16,217 nucleotides of DNA from Ruminococcaceae bacterium UBA794 (GCA_002304735.1 DBIU01000094.1:1-16217); one strand, 5' to 3'. Shown: positions 1-7,879, counted from the stretch's first letter. Notes: generated by a model not told the origin, from the letters alone. Program-made: numbers and translations.

Positions 1-36
1 GCCTTAACATATTATCGCAAACGCAGCTTTCGGCTT

Positions 37-1503
37 TTATGCCTTGTGTCCGCCTATCTGCGCGTTTCGGCTGCGGGCGGTCGCGCCATCTTCAAGGCTC
101 ATTCCGCGGAAAACCGCGTTTTTTCCGTATCTCTCCTTAACGGCAAGCACAGCAAGCTGCATATTCTTCTCGCGCTCCAAAGCCGCGTTTTCGGCGGCAA
201 TTTTTTCGTAGTCGGCGAACAGATTAAGCTGCTCGAAATCCTCGCGCTTCCGCTCCTCGGGAACAACCCCGCACGCGCAGATATTTACGCGCCTTACGGT
301 CATTTTCCTGTCGGCAATCCTCTCGAAAAGCGCGATAACAGCGCCGCTTATCAGCCTTGACGAAGACGTTTCGCGCGGGAGATTTGCCGTTCCGTGAGCG
401 TGCGCGGGAGTGGTTCTCCCATAGCGGTCCTCGGAAACTTCGCCCGCGTATTCCCCGCCGCAATTCTCCCTGTCGTAACTTAGCGTAAGCGTAAGCTGCG
501 CCGTGACAAGTCCTTTCCCCGCAAGCTTCAAAGCCATCGCGTCCGCCATTTCCTTTACGATAAGCCGCGTTTCCTCGTAACCGTAAGGTCGCTGAAGCAC
601 CTGACTGCTGCTTATGCTGTTCGCGGACGGACGGTAGCGCTTGATTTCGCTCATCGTGCAAGGCTCATAGCCCCAAGCGTGGTCGATAAGCAGCTCCGCG
701 TTCACCCCGAACAGTTTATACAGCAAAGCGCTGTTCTCAAGCGAACATTTCGCCACATCGCCCATCGTAAACATTCCGTTTTCGGCAAGTTTTTTCGCAT
801 AACCGCCGCCTATTCTCCAAAAATCCGTAATCGGCGTATGCTCCCAAAGCCGCTTTCGGTAATTTTTCTCGTCAAGCGCGGCAATCCGCGCTCCATCCTC
901 GTCTGCGGGCATTTTCTTCGCAACGATATCCATTGCAATCTTCGCGAGATACATATTCGTGCCGACGCCCGCGGTCGCCGTTATTCCCGTAGAAACGTAA
1001 ACGTCGCGCATTATCTCCCGCGCAAATTCACGCGCAGTCTTATTTCCCGCCGCAAGATAACTCGTCGCGTCAATGAAAACCTCGTCGATAGAATAAACGT
1101 GAATATCCTCGGCGGACGCGTATTTAAGGTAAATTTCGTAGATTTTCGTGCTGTATTTTATATAATAAGCCATTCGCGGCGGAGCAACGATATAATCCGC
1201 CATAAGCCAAGGATTTTTCTTTATTTCAGCGTCAAAAACGGACTTTCCCGAAAACATTTTTCCGGGAGTTTGGCGGCGGCGCGCACCGTTCACCTCGCGC
1301 ATTTTCCGCACGACCTCGAAAAGCCTCGCACGCCCCGAAATACCGTAAGCCTTCATTGTCGGCGAAACCGCAAGGCATATCGTCTTTTCCGTTCTGCTTT
1401 CGTCCGCGACGACAAGATTTGTCCCAAGCGGGTCAAGTCCGCGCTCAACGCACTCGACCGACGCGTAAAACGACTTCAAATCTATACATATATAAACGCT
1501 CAT
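37..1503 (-). CDS. Y-family translesion DNA polymerase (UmuC/DinB-like)
   Basis: This gene encodes a 488-residue Y-family DNA polymerase that would copy past damaged bases. Its N-terminus carries the palm motif ICIDLKSFYASVE, whose Asp8 is the first metal ligand. The second catalytic block, YSIDEVFID, supplies Asp140-Glu141, so both acidic sites are intact. Residues 425-429 read QLNLF, a textbook beta-clamp binding peptide, placed before a charged C-terminal tail. The size and the 'FYASVECVERGLDP' start resemble the long Firmicutes UmuC/UvrX-type proteins rather than the roughly 350-residue DinB. I chose the ATG at 1503 because a weak AAAGTGA Shine-Dalgarno lies about 9 bases upstream; a GTG at 1509 would add two residues. 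The gene is divergent from hcp. No LexA box is visible in the shared 217-bp gap, and the next gene on this strand lies outside the window. Family assignment is firm; the exact subfamily is not. Confidence 0.93.
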   Translation of the reverse strand: MSVYICIDLKSFYASVECVERGLDPLGTNLVVADESRTEKTICLAVSPTMKAYGISGRARLFEVVRKMREVNGARRRQTPGKMFSGKSVFDAEIKKNPWLMADYIVAPPRMAYYIKYSTKIYEIYLKYASAEDIHVYSIDEVFIDATSYLAAGNKTAREFAREIMRDVYVSTGITATAGVGTNMYLAKIAMDIVAKKMPADEDGARIAALDEKNYRKRLWEHTPITDFWRIGGGYAKKLAENGMFTMGDVAKCSLENSALLYKLFGVNAELLIDHAWGYEPCTMSEIKRYRPSANSISSSQVLQRPYGYEETRLIVKEMADAMALKLAGKGLVTAQLTLTLSYDRENCGGEYAGEVSEDRYGRTTPAHAHGTANLPRETSSSRLISGAVIALFERIADRKMTVRRVNICACGVVPEERKREDFEQLNLFADYEKIAAENAALEREKNMQLAVLAVKERYGKNAVFRGMSLEDGATARSRNAQIGGHKA

Positions 1504-1679
1504 TTTCACCGCTCACTTTGTTCATATAACTTTTACCGTTTGATTAATTGTAACATATTTCTCTCATAAATACAATCGTGAATTTTCACAAATTTTTCGG
1601 TTGATTTTTGTTCCGATTTGAAATTGCCGTGAATTGACGGGATAAAACGGAAATTGCGGGAGAAAATATTGCCGAGGCT

Positions 1680-1701
1680 GCTTAAAGAAGCAATTTTAAG
1701 C
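1680..1701 (+). repeat. Inverted repeat just upstream of the hcp ribosome binding site
   Basis: GCTTAAA at 1680-1686 and TTTAAGC at 1695-1701 form a perfect 7-bp inverted repeat with an 8-base spacer. It ends a few bases before the AGAAAGGA Shine-Dalgarno of hcp. It could be a weak leader hairpin or an operator for a dimeric regulator. The rest of the 1510-1720 gap is AT-rich and I could not assign convincing -35/-10 boxes in either direction. Confidence 0.4.
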
Positions 1702-1720
1702 CAAGAAAGGATTACCAAAA

Positions 1721-3286
1721 ATGAACGAAATGTTTTGCTTTCAATGCCAGCAGACCGCTCACAACCGCGCCTGCGACAACAAGGTCGGCGTCTGCGGCAA
1801 AAAAGCCGACACGGCGAACTTGCAGGACGAGCTTGTCGGCGCACTGATAGGAGTTGCACGAGCGGCGGAAAACGGCTCTCCAACGCGCGATACCGATATT
1901 CTGATGATGAAAGGGCTGTTCACAACCCTCACAAACGTCAATTTTGACGATTCTTCAATCAAAAAGCTCAAAACCGAAGCCGAAAAGGAAAAAGGCAGAA
2001 TTAACGCGGAGAAATTCGATGATTTCGATATGAAGCTGCTCTGGAACGAACACGAGGACGTTCGTTCGCTCAAGTCGCTTATTCTGTTCGGGCTGAAAGG
2101 AATGGCGGCTTACGCTTATCACTGCCACGCGCTCGGAAAGTACGACCCCGAAGTGAACGCGTTCTTTTACGAGGGACTGCGAGCCGTTGCCGAGAGCAAA
2201 TCTCCCGATGATTTGCTGAAGCTTGTAATGAAAACAGGCGAGGTTAACTTCAAATGTATGGCAATGCTCGACAGCGCGAACACCGAAGCGTTCGGAAATC
2301 CCGTGCCGACCGAAGTGCCGCTTACTATCGAAAAAGGTCCGTTTATCGTGGTAAGCGGACACGATTTGCACGATATGAAGCTGCTTCTCGAGCAGACAAA
2401 GGACCGCGGAATAAATGTCTACACGCACAGCGAAATGCTTCCCGCTCACGGTTATCCCGAGCTGAAAAAATACCCGCACTTAAAGGGAAATTTCGGCACG
2501 GGCTGGCAAAATCAGCAGTCCGAGTTCCACAATATCCCCGCGCCCGTTCTTTTCACGACAAACTGCATTATGCCCGTGCGCGAAAGCTACGCGGACAGAG
2601 TATTTACGACATCAATTGTCGCGTATCCCGAGCTCGTTCACATCGGCGAGGACAAGGATTTCACGCCCGTGATAAACAAGGCGCTCGAATGCGGAGGATA
2701 TTCCGAGGACAGAGAAATGACGGGAATGAACGGTGGAAAGACTGTTACAACGGGCTTCGCGCATAATTCCGTTCTTTCTCACGCGGAGAAAATTATTGAG
2801 CTTGTAAAAGCGGGAAAAATCAAGCATTTCTTCCTAATCGGCGGCTGCGACGGCGCTTCGCCGAGCAGAAGCTACTACACCGATTTCGCGAAGCTCACCC
2901 CGCCCGATACCGTTATTCTCACGCTCGCCTGCGGAAAATACAGGCTAAACGACCTCGACCTCGGCGATATCGAAGGTATCCCGCGTATTCTCGACTGCGG
3001 ACAATGCAACGACGCTTACAGTGCCGTCAAAATCGCTCTTGCCCTCGCAGACGCGTTTAACTGCACTGTAAACGAGCTTCCGCTGACGCTTGTCTTGTCG
3101 TGGTATGAACAGAAAGCCGTTTGTATTCTCATAACGCTGCTTTATCTCGGAATCAAAAATATTCGTCTGGGACCGACGCTGCCCGCGTTTTTGTCGAAGA
3201 ACGTTATTGATACGCTTGTTGAGAAATTCAACATTATTCCCGTCGGAACGCACCCCGAGGACGACCTCAAAGCCGCTCTCGGCTGA
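1721..3286 (+). CDS. hcp: Hydroxylamine reductase / hybrid-cluster protein Hcp
   Basis: Hcp is a cytoplasmic iron-sulfur protein that reduces hydroxylamine in vitro and is tied to nitric oxide and nitrosative stress in anaerobes. The 521-residue product matches the usual family length. Cys6, Cys9, Cys18 and Cys25 form the N-terminal cubane site (spacing 2-8-6), in the compact pattern of anaerobe Hcp. Every hybrid-cluster ligand can be placed: His214 (GHDLHD), Glu238 (HSEMLPAHG), Cys282 (TTNC), Cys376 (GGCDG), Cys404 (LACGK), Cys429 (CGQC), Glu463 and Lys465 (WYEQK). The spacings between successive ligands agree with those I remember from the Desulfovibrio enzyme, apart from one residue before the Glu/Lys pair. 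The ATG at 1721 follows an AAAGGA ribosome binding site. No Hcr reductase partner is present. A hairpin terminator follows, so hcp is probably monocistronic. Its position beside rex suggests redox control, but no canonical Rex site is visible in its leader. Confidence 0.97.
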   Translation: MNEMFCFQCQQTAHNRACDNKVGVCGKKADTANLQDELVGALIGVARAAENGSPTRDTDILMMKGLFTTLTNVNFDDSSIKKLKTEAEKEKGRINAEKFDDFDMKLLWNEHEDVRSLKSLILFGLKGMAAYAYHCHALGKYDPEVNAFFYEGLRAVAESKSPDDLLKLVMKTGEVNFKCMAMLDSANTEAFGNPVPTEVPLTIEKGPFIVVSGHDLHDMKLLLEQTKDRGINVYTHSEMLPAHGYPELKKYPHLKGNFGTGWQNQQSEFHNIPAPVLFTTNCIMPVRESYADRVFTTSIVAYPELVHIGEDKDFTPVINKALECGGYSEDREMTGMNGGKTVTTGFAHNSVLSHAEKIIELVKAGKIKHFFLIGGCDGASPSRSYYTDFAKLTPPDTVILTLACGKYRLNDLDLGDIEGIPRILDCGQCNDAYSAVKIALALADAFNCTVNELPLTLVLSWYEQKAVCILITLLYLGIKNIRLGPTLPAFLSKNVIDTLVEKFNIIPVGTHPEDDLKAALG

Positions 3287-3299
3287 CCATAAGCAAAAG

Positions 3300-3327
3300 T
3301 CCCGCTGTCGGCAAAACAGCGGGATTT
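3300..3327 (+). terminator. Rho-independent-like terminator after hcp
   Basis: TCCCGCTGT at 3300-3308 pairs with ACAGCGGGA at 3316-3324 around a 7-base loop, 13 bp past the hcp stop codon. Only three T residues follow directly, so termination may be partial and some transcript could run on into rex. Confidence 0.7.
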
Positions 3328-3369
3328 GACTTGGCGCAAAGAAACACGGCTTTTTCTCGTTCCGCAATG

Positions 3370-3413
3370 TATCAATACAGGGTATATTGATATAAATAAT
3401 ACCGATATATCAA
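3370..3413 (+). promoter_or_regulatory. Cluster of three TTGATA/TATCAA half-sites upstream of rex (candidate operator)
   Basis: Three copies of one half-site occur in 44 bp: TATCAATA (3370-3377), TATTGATA (3385-3392) and TATATCAA (3406-3413). The first two form an 8-bp inverted repeat with a 7-base spacer. The second and third form another (TTGATATA, 11-base spacer, TATATCAA), with the TTG outward as in Rex operators. The last copy ends 8 bp before the proposed -35 box. Rex commonly represses its own gene through TTGTTAA-N4-TTAACAA-type sites, and the half-sites here resemble that. The spacing does not fit: no TTG-N12-CAA occurs here. Rex autoregulation is therefore plausible but unproven, and another dimeric regulator is possible. 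Confidence 0.5.
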
Positions 3414-3421
3414 AAAAGCTA

Positions 3422-3450
3422 TTGCCTTTTTCGACAAGCTGTGATATAAT
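3422..3450 (+). promoter_or_regulatory. Sigma-A-type promoter of the rex-adhE operon
   Basis: A perfect -10 box TATAAT (3445-3450) lies 17 bp after TTGCCT (3422-3427), which matches four of six bases of the -35 consensus. Transcription would begin near 3457. A very strong AAGGAGGAGG ribosome binding site follows at 3461-3470, with the rex ATG at 3475, so the leader would be under 20 bases. The half-site cluster lies immediately upstream. Confidence 0.75.
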
Positions 3451-3474
3451 AAATTCAGCGAAGGAGGAGGCGAA

Positions 3475-4077
3475 ATGAACTCAGAAGTATCAAGAGCTGC
3501 TCTCGGCAGACTGCCGATATATCTGAAATATCTGAAAAGCATTGACTCAAAAACGATTTCCGCGACAAAAATAGCGGAAGAGCTTGGGTTCGGCGAGGTT
3601 CAGGTACGCAAGGATTTAGCGGCGGTAAGCGGCAAGGGACGGCCGAAAATCGGCTATGAAACCGCGGCGCTTATCGAACGGCTCAAAGTATGTCTAGGGC
3701 AGGATAATCATTGCAGGGCAATTCTTGCCGGCGCGGGAAAGCTCGGACGAGCGCTTCTGGATTACGAAGGCTTTTCGGACTACGGTCTGGAAATCGCCGC
3801 CGCTTTTGACCGCGTTGATGAAAAAGGAATATCGGAAGCGGGAAAACCGATATATCCGCTCGAACAAATGCGGGAATTTTGCCGCGAAAACGGCGTAAAA
3901 ATCGGCATAATCACAGTTCCCAAGGAGGCGGCGCAGGAGGTCTGCGATATGATGATAAAGGACGGAATAACCGCCGTCTGGAGCTTCGCGCCGATTAAAC
4001 TCAACGTGCCGGAGGGAGTTGCCGTAAGGCAGGAAAATCTGGCATTATCACTGGCTCATCTAAATAAACAAATATAA
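3475..4077 (+). CDS. rex: Redox-sensing transcriptional repressor Rex
   Basis: Rex is a homodimeric repressor that reads the NADH/NAD+ ratio and leaves DNA when NADH is high. In Gram-positive anaerobes it typically represses fermentation genes, adhE among them. The 200-residue product is slightly short for the family (about 210). Residues 1 to about 75 form the winged helix, including the recognition helix region GEVQVRKDLAAVSG and the wing ending IGYE. The Rossmann NAD(H) fold starts at about residue 82, with the glycine signature G86-A-G88-K-L-G91. The C-terminal helix (NLALSLAHL) is the domain-swapped dimerisation helix in known Rex structures. The ATG at 3475 is set by a strong Shine-Dalgarno. 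adhE starts 19 bp downstream with no promoter between them, so the repressor and its likely main target share one transcript, which would give negative feedback. Confidence 0.96.
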   Translation: MNSEVSRAALGRLPIYLKYLKSIDSKTISATKIAEELGFGEVQVRKDLAAVSGKGRPKIGYETAALIERLKVCLGQDNHCRAILAGAGKLGRALLDYEGFSDYGLEIAAAFDRVDEKGISEAGKPIYPLEQMREFCRENGVKIGIITVPKEAAQEVCDMMIKDGITAVWSFAPIKLNVPEGVAVRQENLALSLAHLNKQI

Positions 4078-4096
4078 TTTACGGAGGTAACAGAAC

Positions 4097-6766
4097 GTGA
4101 AGAACAAAACCTATGAAATTGTTGACGGCGTGGAAAAGCTCGAACAGGCGCTCACTCGCGTAAGAGAAGCGCAGAAGAAGTTCGCGGAGTACACACAGGA
4201 GCAGGTTGACAAAATCTTTTTGGCGGCTGCGGTTGCTGCGGATAAGATGAGAATACCGCTTGCAAAAATGGCTGTTGAGGAAACCGGAATGGGCGTGGTT
4301 GAAGATAAGGTTATCAAGAACCACTACGCTGCCGAGTACATCTACAATGCGTACAAGGACACCAAGACCTGCGGCGTTATTGAAGAAGACAAGGCTTACG
4401 GAATAAAGAAGGTTGCGGAGTCAATCGGCGTTGTTGCGGCGGTTATCCCGACCACCAACCCCACCTCTACCGCGATTTTCAAGACGCTCATCTGCCTTAA
4501 GACGCGCAACGGCATCATTATCAGCCCTCACCCCCGCGCAAAGAAGTCGACAATCGAAGCCGCAAAGGTTGTTCTTGAAGCGGCTGTTGAAGCGGGCGCA
4601 CCCGAGGGAATTATTGCGTGGATTGACGTTCCTTCCCTTGAGATGACGAACCTCGTTATGAAAGAAGCGGATATTATCCTCGCGACAGGCGGTCCCGGAA
4701 TGGTTAAGGCTGCTTATTCAAGCGGAAAGCCCGCTCTCGGCGTTGGCGCAGGAAACACTCCCGCTATTATCGACGAAACAGCGGATATTCTTCTCGCAGT
4801 AAGCTCTATCATTCACTCAAAGACGTTCGATAACGGTATGATTTGCGCTTCCGAGCAGTCTGTTATCGTTCACAAGAACGTTTATGACGCTGTTAAGAAG
4901 GAATTTACCGCTCGCGGCTGCTATTTCCTCAGTCCCTCCGAAACCGAAAAGGTTCGCAAGACTATTATAATCAACGGCGCGCTTAACGCAAAGATTGTCG
5001 GTCAGAAGGCTCACACAATCGCAAAGCTTGCGGGAGTCGACGTTCCCGAGGGAACAAAAATCATCATCGGCGAGGTTGAGAGCGTTGATATTTCCGAGGA
5101 ATTTGCTCACGAAAAGCTCTCCCCCGTTCTCGCAATGTATAAGGCAAAGGACCTTCAGGACGCGTTTGCAAAGGCAGAACACCTCATCGCAGACGGCGGC
5201 TACGGTCACACCTCTTCAATCTACCTCGACGTGGCAACCGGCGAAGAAAAAATCCACGAATTTGCAGAAAGAATGAAGACCTGCCGTATTCTCATCAACA
5301 CGCCTTCTTCTCACGGCGGTATCGGCGACCTTTACAACTTCAAGCTTAAGCCCTCGCTCACACTGGGCTGCGGCTCTTGGGGCGGAAACTCCGTTTCGGA
5401 AAACGTCGGAGTAAAGCATCTGCTTAACATCAAAACGGTTGCCGAAAGGAGAGAAAATATGCTTTGGTTCAGAGCGCCTGAAAAGGTTTATATAAAGAAA
5501 GGCTGCCTGCCTGTTGCTCTTGAAGAGCTTAAGAAAGTTATGGGCAAGAAAAAGGCGTTTATCGTTACCGATAGCTTCCTTTACAAAAACGGCTATGCAC
5601 AGCCGATTATCGACAAGCTTAACGAGCTTGGAATTGAACACGCAGCGTTCTTCGACGTTGAGCCGGACCCGACTCTCGCCTGCGCAATCAAGGGCGCAGA
5701 GCAGATGAGAGCGTTCGCTCCCGACTGCATTATCGCGCTCGGCGGCGGTTCCGCAATGGACGCAGGCAAGATTATGTGGGTTCTTTACGAACACCCCGAG
5801 GCTGACTTTATGGATATGGCAATGCGCTTTATGGATATCAGAAAGCGTATCTACACGTTCCCGAAAATGGGCGAAAAGGCTTACTTTATCGCAGTTCCCA
5901 CCTCTGCGGGTACGGGTTCCGAGGTTACTCCCTTCGCGGTTATCACAGACGAAAAGAGCGGCATCAAGTATCCTCTCGCGGACTACGAGCTGCTTCCGAA
6001 TATGGCGATTATCGACACCGATTTCCATATGAGCGCACCTAAGGGTCTGACTTCCGCATCAGGTATCGACGCGGTTACTCACGCTCTCGAAGCGTACGCT
6101 TCCATTATGGCAACCGATTACACCGACGGTCTTGCAATCAGAGCGCTTCAGGTTATCTTCAAGTATCTGCCGCGCGCTTATGAAAACGGTCAGACGGACG
6201 TTGAGGCTCGCGAGAAGATGGCAAACGCGGCTACAATGGCAGGTATGGCGTTCGCAAACGCATTCCTCGGCGTATGCCACTCTATGGCGCACAAGCTCGG
6301 CGCGTTCCACCACCTGCCGCACGGCGTTGCAAACGCGCTGATGATTGAGGAGGTTCTCCGCTTCAACGCGGCTGAGGTTCCCACAAAGATGGGTACGTTC
6401 TCACAGTACGACCACCCGCACACTCTCGCTCGCTATGCAGAAGTTGCCGACGCTCTCGGAATTGAAGGCAAGAACGACGAGGAGAAGCTTGAGGGTCTTA
6501 TCAAGGCTATCAACGAGCTTAAGGACAAGATTGGCATTAAGCACTCCATTCAGGAATACGGTATCGACGAGAAGAACTTCCTCGACAGACTCGACGATAT
6601 GACCGAGCAGGCGTTCGACGACCAGTGCACCGGCGCTAACCCGAGATACCCGCTTATGAGCGAAATTAAGCAGATGTATCTGAACGCTTACTATGGAAAA
6701 AATCACTTCACGGAAGTTGAAACTCCCGCGTCAACCGCTAAAAAAAGCGGCAAGAAGAGCAAGTAA
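4097..6766 (+). CDS. adhE: Bifunctional acetaldehyde-CoA/alcohol dehydrogenase AdhE
   Basis: AdhE reduces acetyl-CoA to acetaldehyde and then ethanol, using two NADH, and in known members assembles into long spirosome filaments. The 889-residue product is full length. The N-terminal aldehyde dehydrogenase half carries the nucleophile Cys250 in FDNGMICASEQS. A linker near residues 448-460 leads to the iron-dependent alcohol dehydrogenase half, which has GGGSAMD and VPTSAGTGSEVTPF motifs. Its four metal ligands are all present (Asp658, His662, His728, His742), with the same spacing as in the E. coli enzyme. The protein ends in a lysine-rich tail (KKSGKKSK). The start is GTG at 4097, nine bases after GGAGG. 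Lysine codons are mostly AAG by eye, unlike several neighbours, which suggests high expression. The next gene's Shine-Dalgarno overlaps the adhE stop codon. Control by Rex is expected from context. Confidence 0.98.
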   Translation: MKNKTYEIVDGVEKLEQALTRVREAQKKFAEYTQEQVDKIFLAAAVAADKMRIPLAKMAVEETGMGVVEDKVIKNHYAAEYIYNAYKDTKTCGVIEEDKAYGIKKVAESIGVVAAVIPTTNPTSTAIFKTLICLKTRNGIIISPHPRAKKSTIEAAKVVLEAAVEAGAPEGIIAWIDVPSLEMTNLVMKEADIILATGGPGMVKAAYSSGKPALGVGAGNTPAIIDETADILLAVSSIIHSKTFDNGMICASEQSVIVHKNVYDAVKKEFTARGCYFLSPSETEKVRKTIIINGALNAKIVGQKAHTIAKLAGVDVPEGTKIIIGEVESVDISEEFAHEKLSPVLAMYKAKDLQDAFAKAEHLIADGGYGHTSSIYLDVATGEEKIHEFAERMKTCRILINTPSSHGGIGDLYNFKLKPSLTLGCGSWGGNSVSENVGVKHLLNIKTVAERRENMLWFRAPEKVYIKKGCLPVALEELKKVMGKKKAFIVTDSFLYKNGYAQPIIDKLNELGIEHAAFFDVEPDPTLACAIKGAEQMRAFAPDCIIALGGGSAMDAGKIMWVLYEHPEADFMDMAMRFMDIRKRIYTFPKMGEKAYFIAVPTSAGTGSEVTPFAVITDEKSGIKYPLADYELLPNMAIIDTDFHMSAPKGLTSASGIDAVTHALEAYASIMATDYTDGLAIRALQVIFKYLPRAYENGQTDVEAREKMANAATMAGMAFANAFLGVCHSMAHKLGAFHHLPHGVANALMIEEVLRFNAAEVPTKMGTFSQYDHPHTLARYAEVADALGIEGKNDEEKLEGLIKAINELKDKIGIKHSIQEYGIDEKNFLDRLDDMTEQAFDDQCTGANPRYPLMSEIKQMYLNAYYGKNHFTEVETPASTAKKSGKKSK

Positions 6767-6778
6767 GGAGGACAAAAT

Positions 6779-7528
6779 ATGAATCTCGATAAGGTAATTG
6801 CAGTTCGCAACACAAAAACAATCTATCGCGACGGCGACAAGTGCATTAAGCTGTTCAACGAGGACTACTCAAAGGCTGACGTTCTCAACGAGGCTCTCAA
6901 TCAGGCGAGAGTTGAGGAAACCGGACTGAATATCCCGAAAATCATTGAAGTAACGACGTTCGACGGCAAGTGGGCGATTGTTTCCGAGTTCATCAAGGGC
7001 AAGACGCTTTCGCAGCTTATGGCTGAAAATCCCGCTGAAAAAGACAAGTTCCTCAACGAATTTGTCGACCTCCAGCTTTTGGTTCAGTCAAAGACCTGCC
7101 CTATGCTCAATAAGCTCAAGGACAAGATGAACCGCAAGATATCCGAAGCCGAGCTTGACGCGACAACGCGCTATGACCTTCATACGCGCCTTGAGGGTAT
7201 GCCTAAGCACAACAAGCTCTGCCACGGCGATTTCCGTCCTTCAAACATCATTATCTCCGACGACAACACGCCTTATATTCTCGATTGGTCGCACGCAACG
7301 CAGGGCAACGCTTCCGCGGACGCAGCGAGAACTTACCTTTTGTTCTGGCTTAACGGCGATATCGACGGCGCGAACAAGTACCTCGACCTGTTCTGCAAAA
7401 AGAGCGACACCGCAAGACAGTACGTTCAGAAGTGGATGCCGATTGTCGCGGCTTCACAGTCCGTTAAGGGCAATGAAAAGGAACGCGAATTCCTGCTGTC
7501 GTGGGTTGACGTTGTAGACTACGAATAA
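6779..7528 (+). CDS. APH/choline-kinase-fold small-molecule phosphotransferase, substrate unknown
   Basis: The 249-residue product has the aminoglycoside-phosphotransferase (PF01636-like) kinase fold. Visible elements are an N-terminal lobe with a candidate ATP-binding lysine (KCIKLF), a hinge (IVSEFIKGKTL) and the catalytic loop CHGDFRPSNI, with base Asp151 and metal ligand Asn156. A metal-binding Asp169 follows in LDWSHATQG. All active-site positions look intact, so it is probably an active kinase. It is shorter than most antibiotic kinases, and nothing ties it to drug resistance. It starts 12 bp after adhE with a Shine-Dalgarno (GGAGG) overlapping the adhE stop, shares the AAG-rich codon use of adhE, and is followed by a strong terminator. 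It is therefore the last gene of the rex-adhE operon and should be expressed with it. A sugar, choline-like or cofactor-like substrate is possible; I cannot tell which. Confidence 0.85.
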   Translation: MNLDKVIAVRNTKTIYRDGDKCIKLFNEDYSKADVLNEALNQARVEETGLNIPKIIEVTTFDGKWAIVSEFIKGKTLSQLMAENPAEKDKFLNEFVDLQLLVQSKTCPMLNKLKDKMNRKISEAELDATTRYDLHTRLEGMPKHNKLCHGDFRPSNIIISDDNTPYILDWSHATQGNASADAARTYLLFWLNGDIDGANKYLDLFCKKSDTARQYVQKWMPIVAASQSVKGNEKEREFLLSWVDVVDYE

Positions 7529-7535
7529 GCAATCA

Positions 7536-7573
7536 AGCCGCGCCGTTTCCGAAAAGGCGGCGCGGTTTTTTTT
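7536..7573 (+). terminator. Strong rho-independent terminator of the rex-adhE operon
   Basis: CCGCGCCG (7538-7545) pairs with CGGCGCGG (7558-7565), flanked by AA/TT, and is followed by eight T residues (7566-7573). It starts a few bases after the kinase stop codon. Only 33 bases separate the T run from the next start codon, and I see no promoter in them. Confidence 0.93.
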
Positions 7574-7606
7574 ACCATTTTTACATTCAGAAAGGAAGAA
7601 AATGAT

Positions 7607-7852
7607 ATGAAAGTTACAATTTGCATCGGCAGCTCCTGCCACTTAAAGGGTTCAAGACAGGTCGTTGAAAGACTTCAGGCGCTCGTAAGCGAAAACGGAC
7701 TTACAGACAAGGTTGAGCTTGGCGGAACGTTCTGTATGGGAAAATGTCAGCAGGGCGTGTGCGTTACCGTTGACGATGAATTTTACTCTGTTTCGCCGGA
7801 AACCGTCGACCTGTTTTTCAAGGAAAACATTCTTCCGAAAGCAAGCAAATAA
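7607..7852 (+). CDS. Small thioredoxin-fold [2Fe-2S] ferredoxin (NuoE/HydC-like)
   Basis: The 81-residue product is a one-domain [2Fe-2S] protein of the thioredoxin-like ferredoxin family, the fold also used in NuoE and in the small subunits of electron-bifurcating hydrogenases. The four expected ligands are Cys6 and Cys11 (C-x4-C, CIGSSC) and Cys43 and Cys47 (C-x3-C, CMGKC); an extra Cys52 follows. It lacks the N-terminal helical part of full NuoE/HydC subunits, so it is a stand-alone electron carrier or sensor subunit. A GAAAGGAAG Shine-Dalgarno precedes the ATG. The next gene, a hydrogenase-like sensor, starts 27 bp downstream in the same direction, so an electron-transfer or partner role with it is likely. 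No NuoF- or NuoG-like flavin subunit is in the window. Confidence 0.9.
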   Translation: MKVTICIGSSCHLKGSRQVVERLQALVSENGLTDKVELGGTFCMGKCQQGVCVTVDDEFYSVSPETVDLFFKENILPKASK

Positions 7853-7879
7853 GTATTCCGCAAGGGAGGAAACCGATTT

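Noticed and set aside
1..36. Start of another minus-strand gene downstream of the polymerase
   Set aside because: An ATG exists at 10-8 but it has no ribosome site and too little sequence to judge.
1510..1540. GTTCATATAAC near the polymerase start as a LexA/SOS box
   Set aside because: It does not fit the Gram-positive GAAC-N4-GTTC pattern.
1540..1556. TTGATTAATTGTAACAT as a Rex site for hcp
   Set aside because: Only the left half is near consensus; the right half and symmetry fail.
679..1569. 296-codon open frame on the plus strand opposite the polymerase
   Set aside because: It is antisense to a gene with intact catalytic motifs, has a basic low-information translation, and lacks a ribosome site.
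3361..3474. Canonical 18-bp Rex operator
   Set aside because: I looked for TTG-N12-CAA and found none, so only a non-canonical half-site array is reported.
5216..6028. 270-codon minus-strand open frame inside adhE
   Set aside because: adhE is full length with all active-site residues, so the antisense frame is a by-product of its codon bias.
6779..7528. Antibiotic-resistance aminoglycoside phosphotransferase
   Set aside because: Only the fold is shared; the short length and adhE operon context argue for a metabolic kinase.
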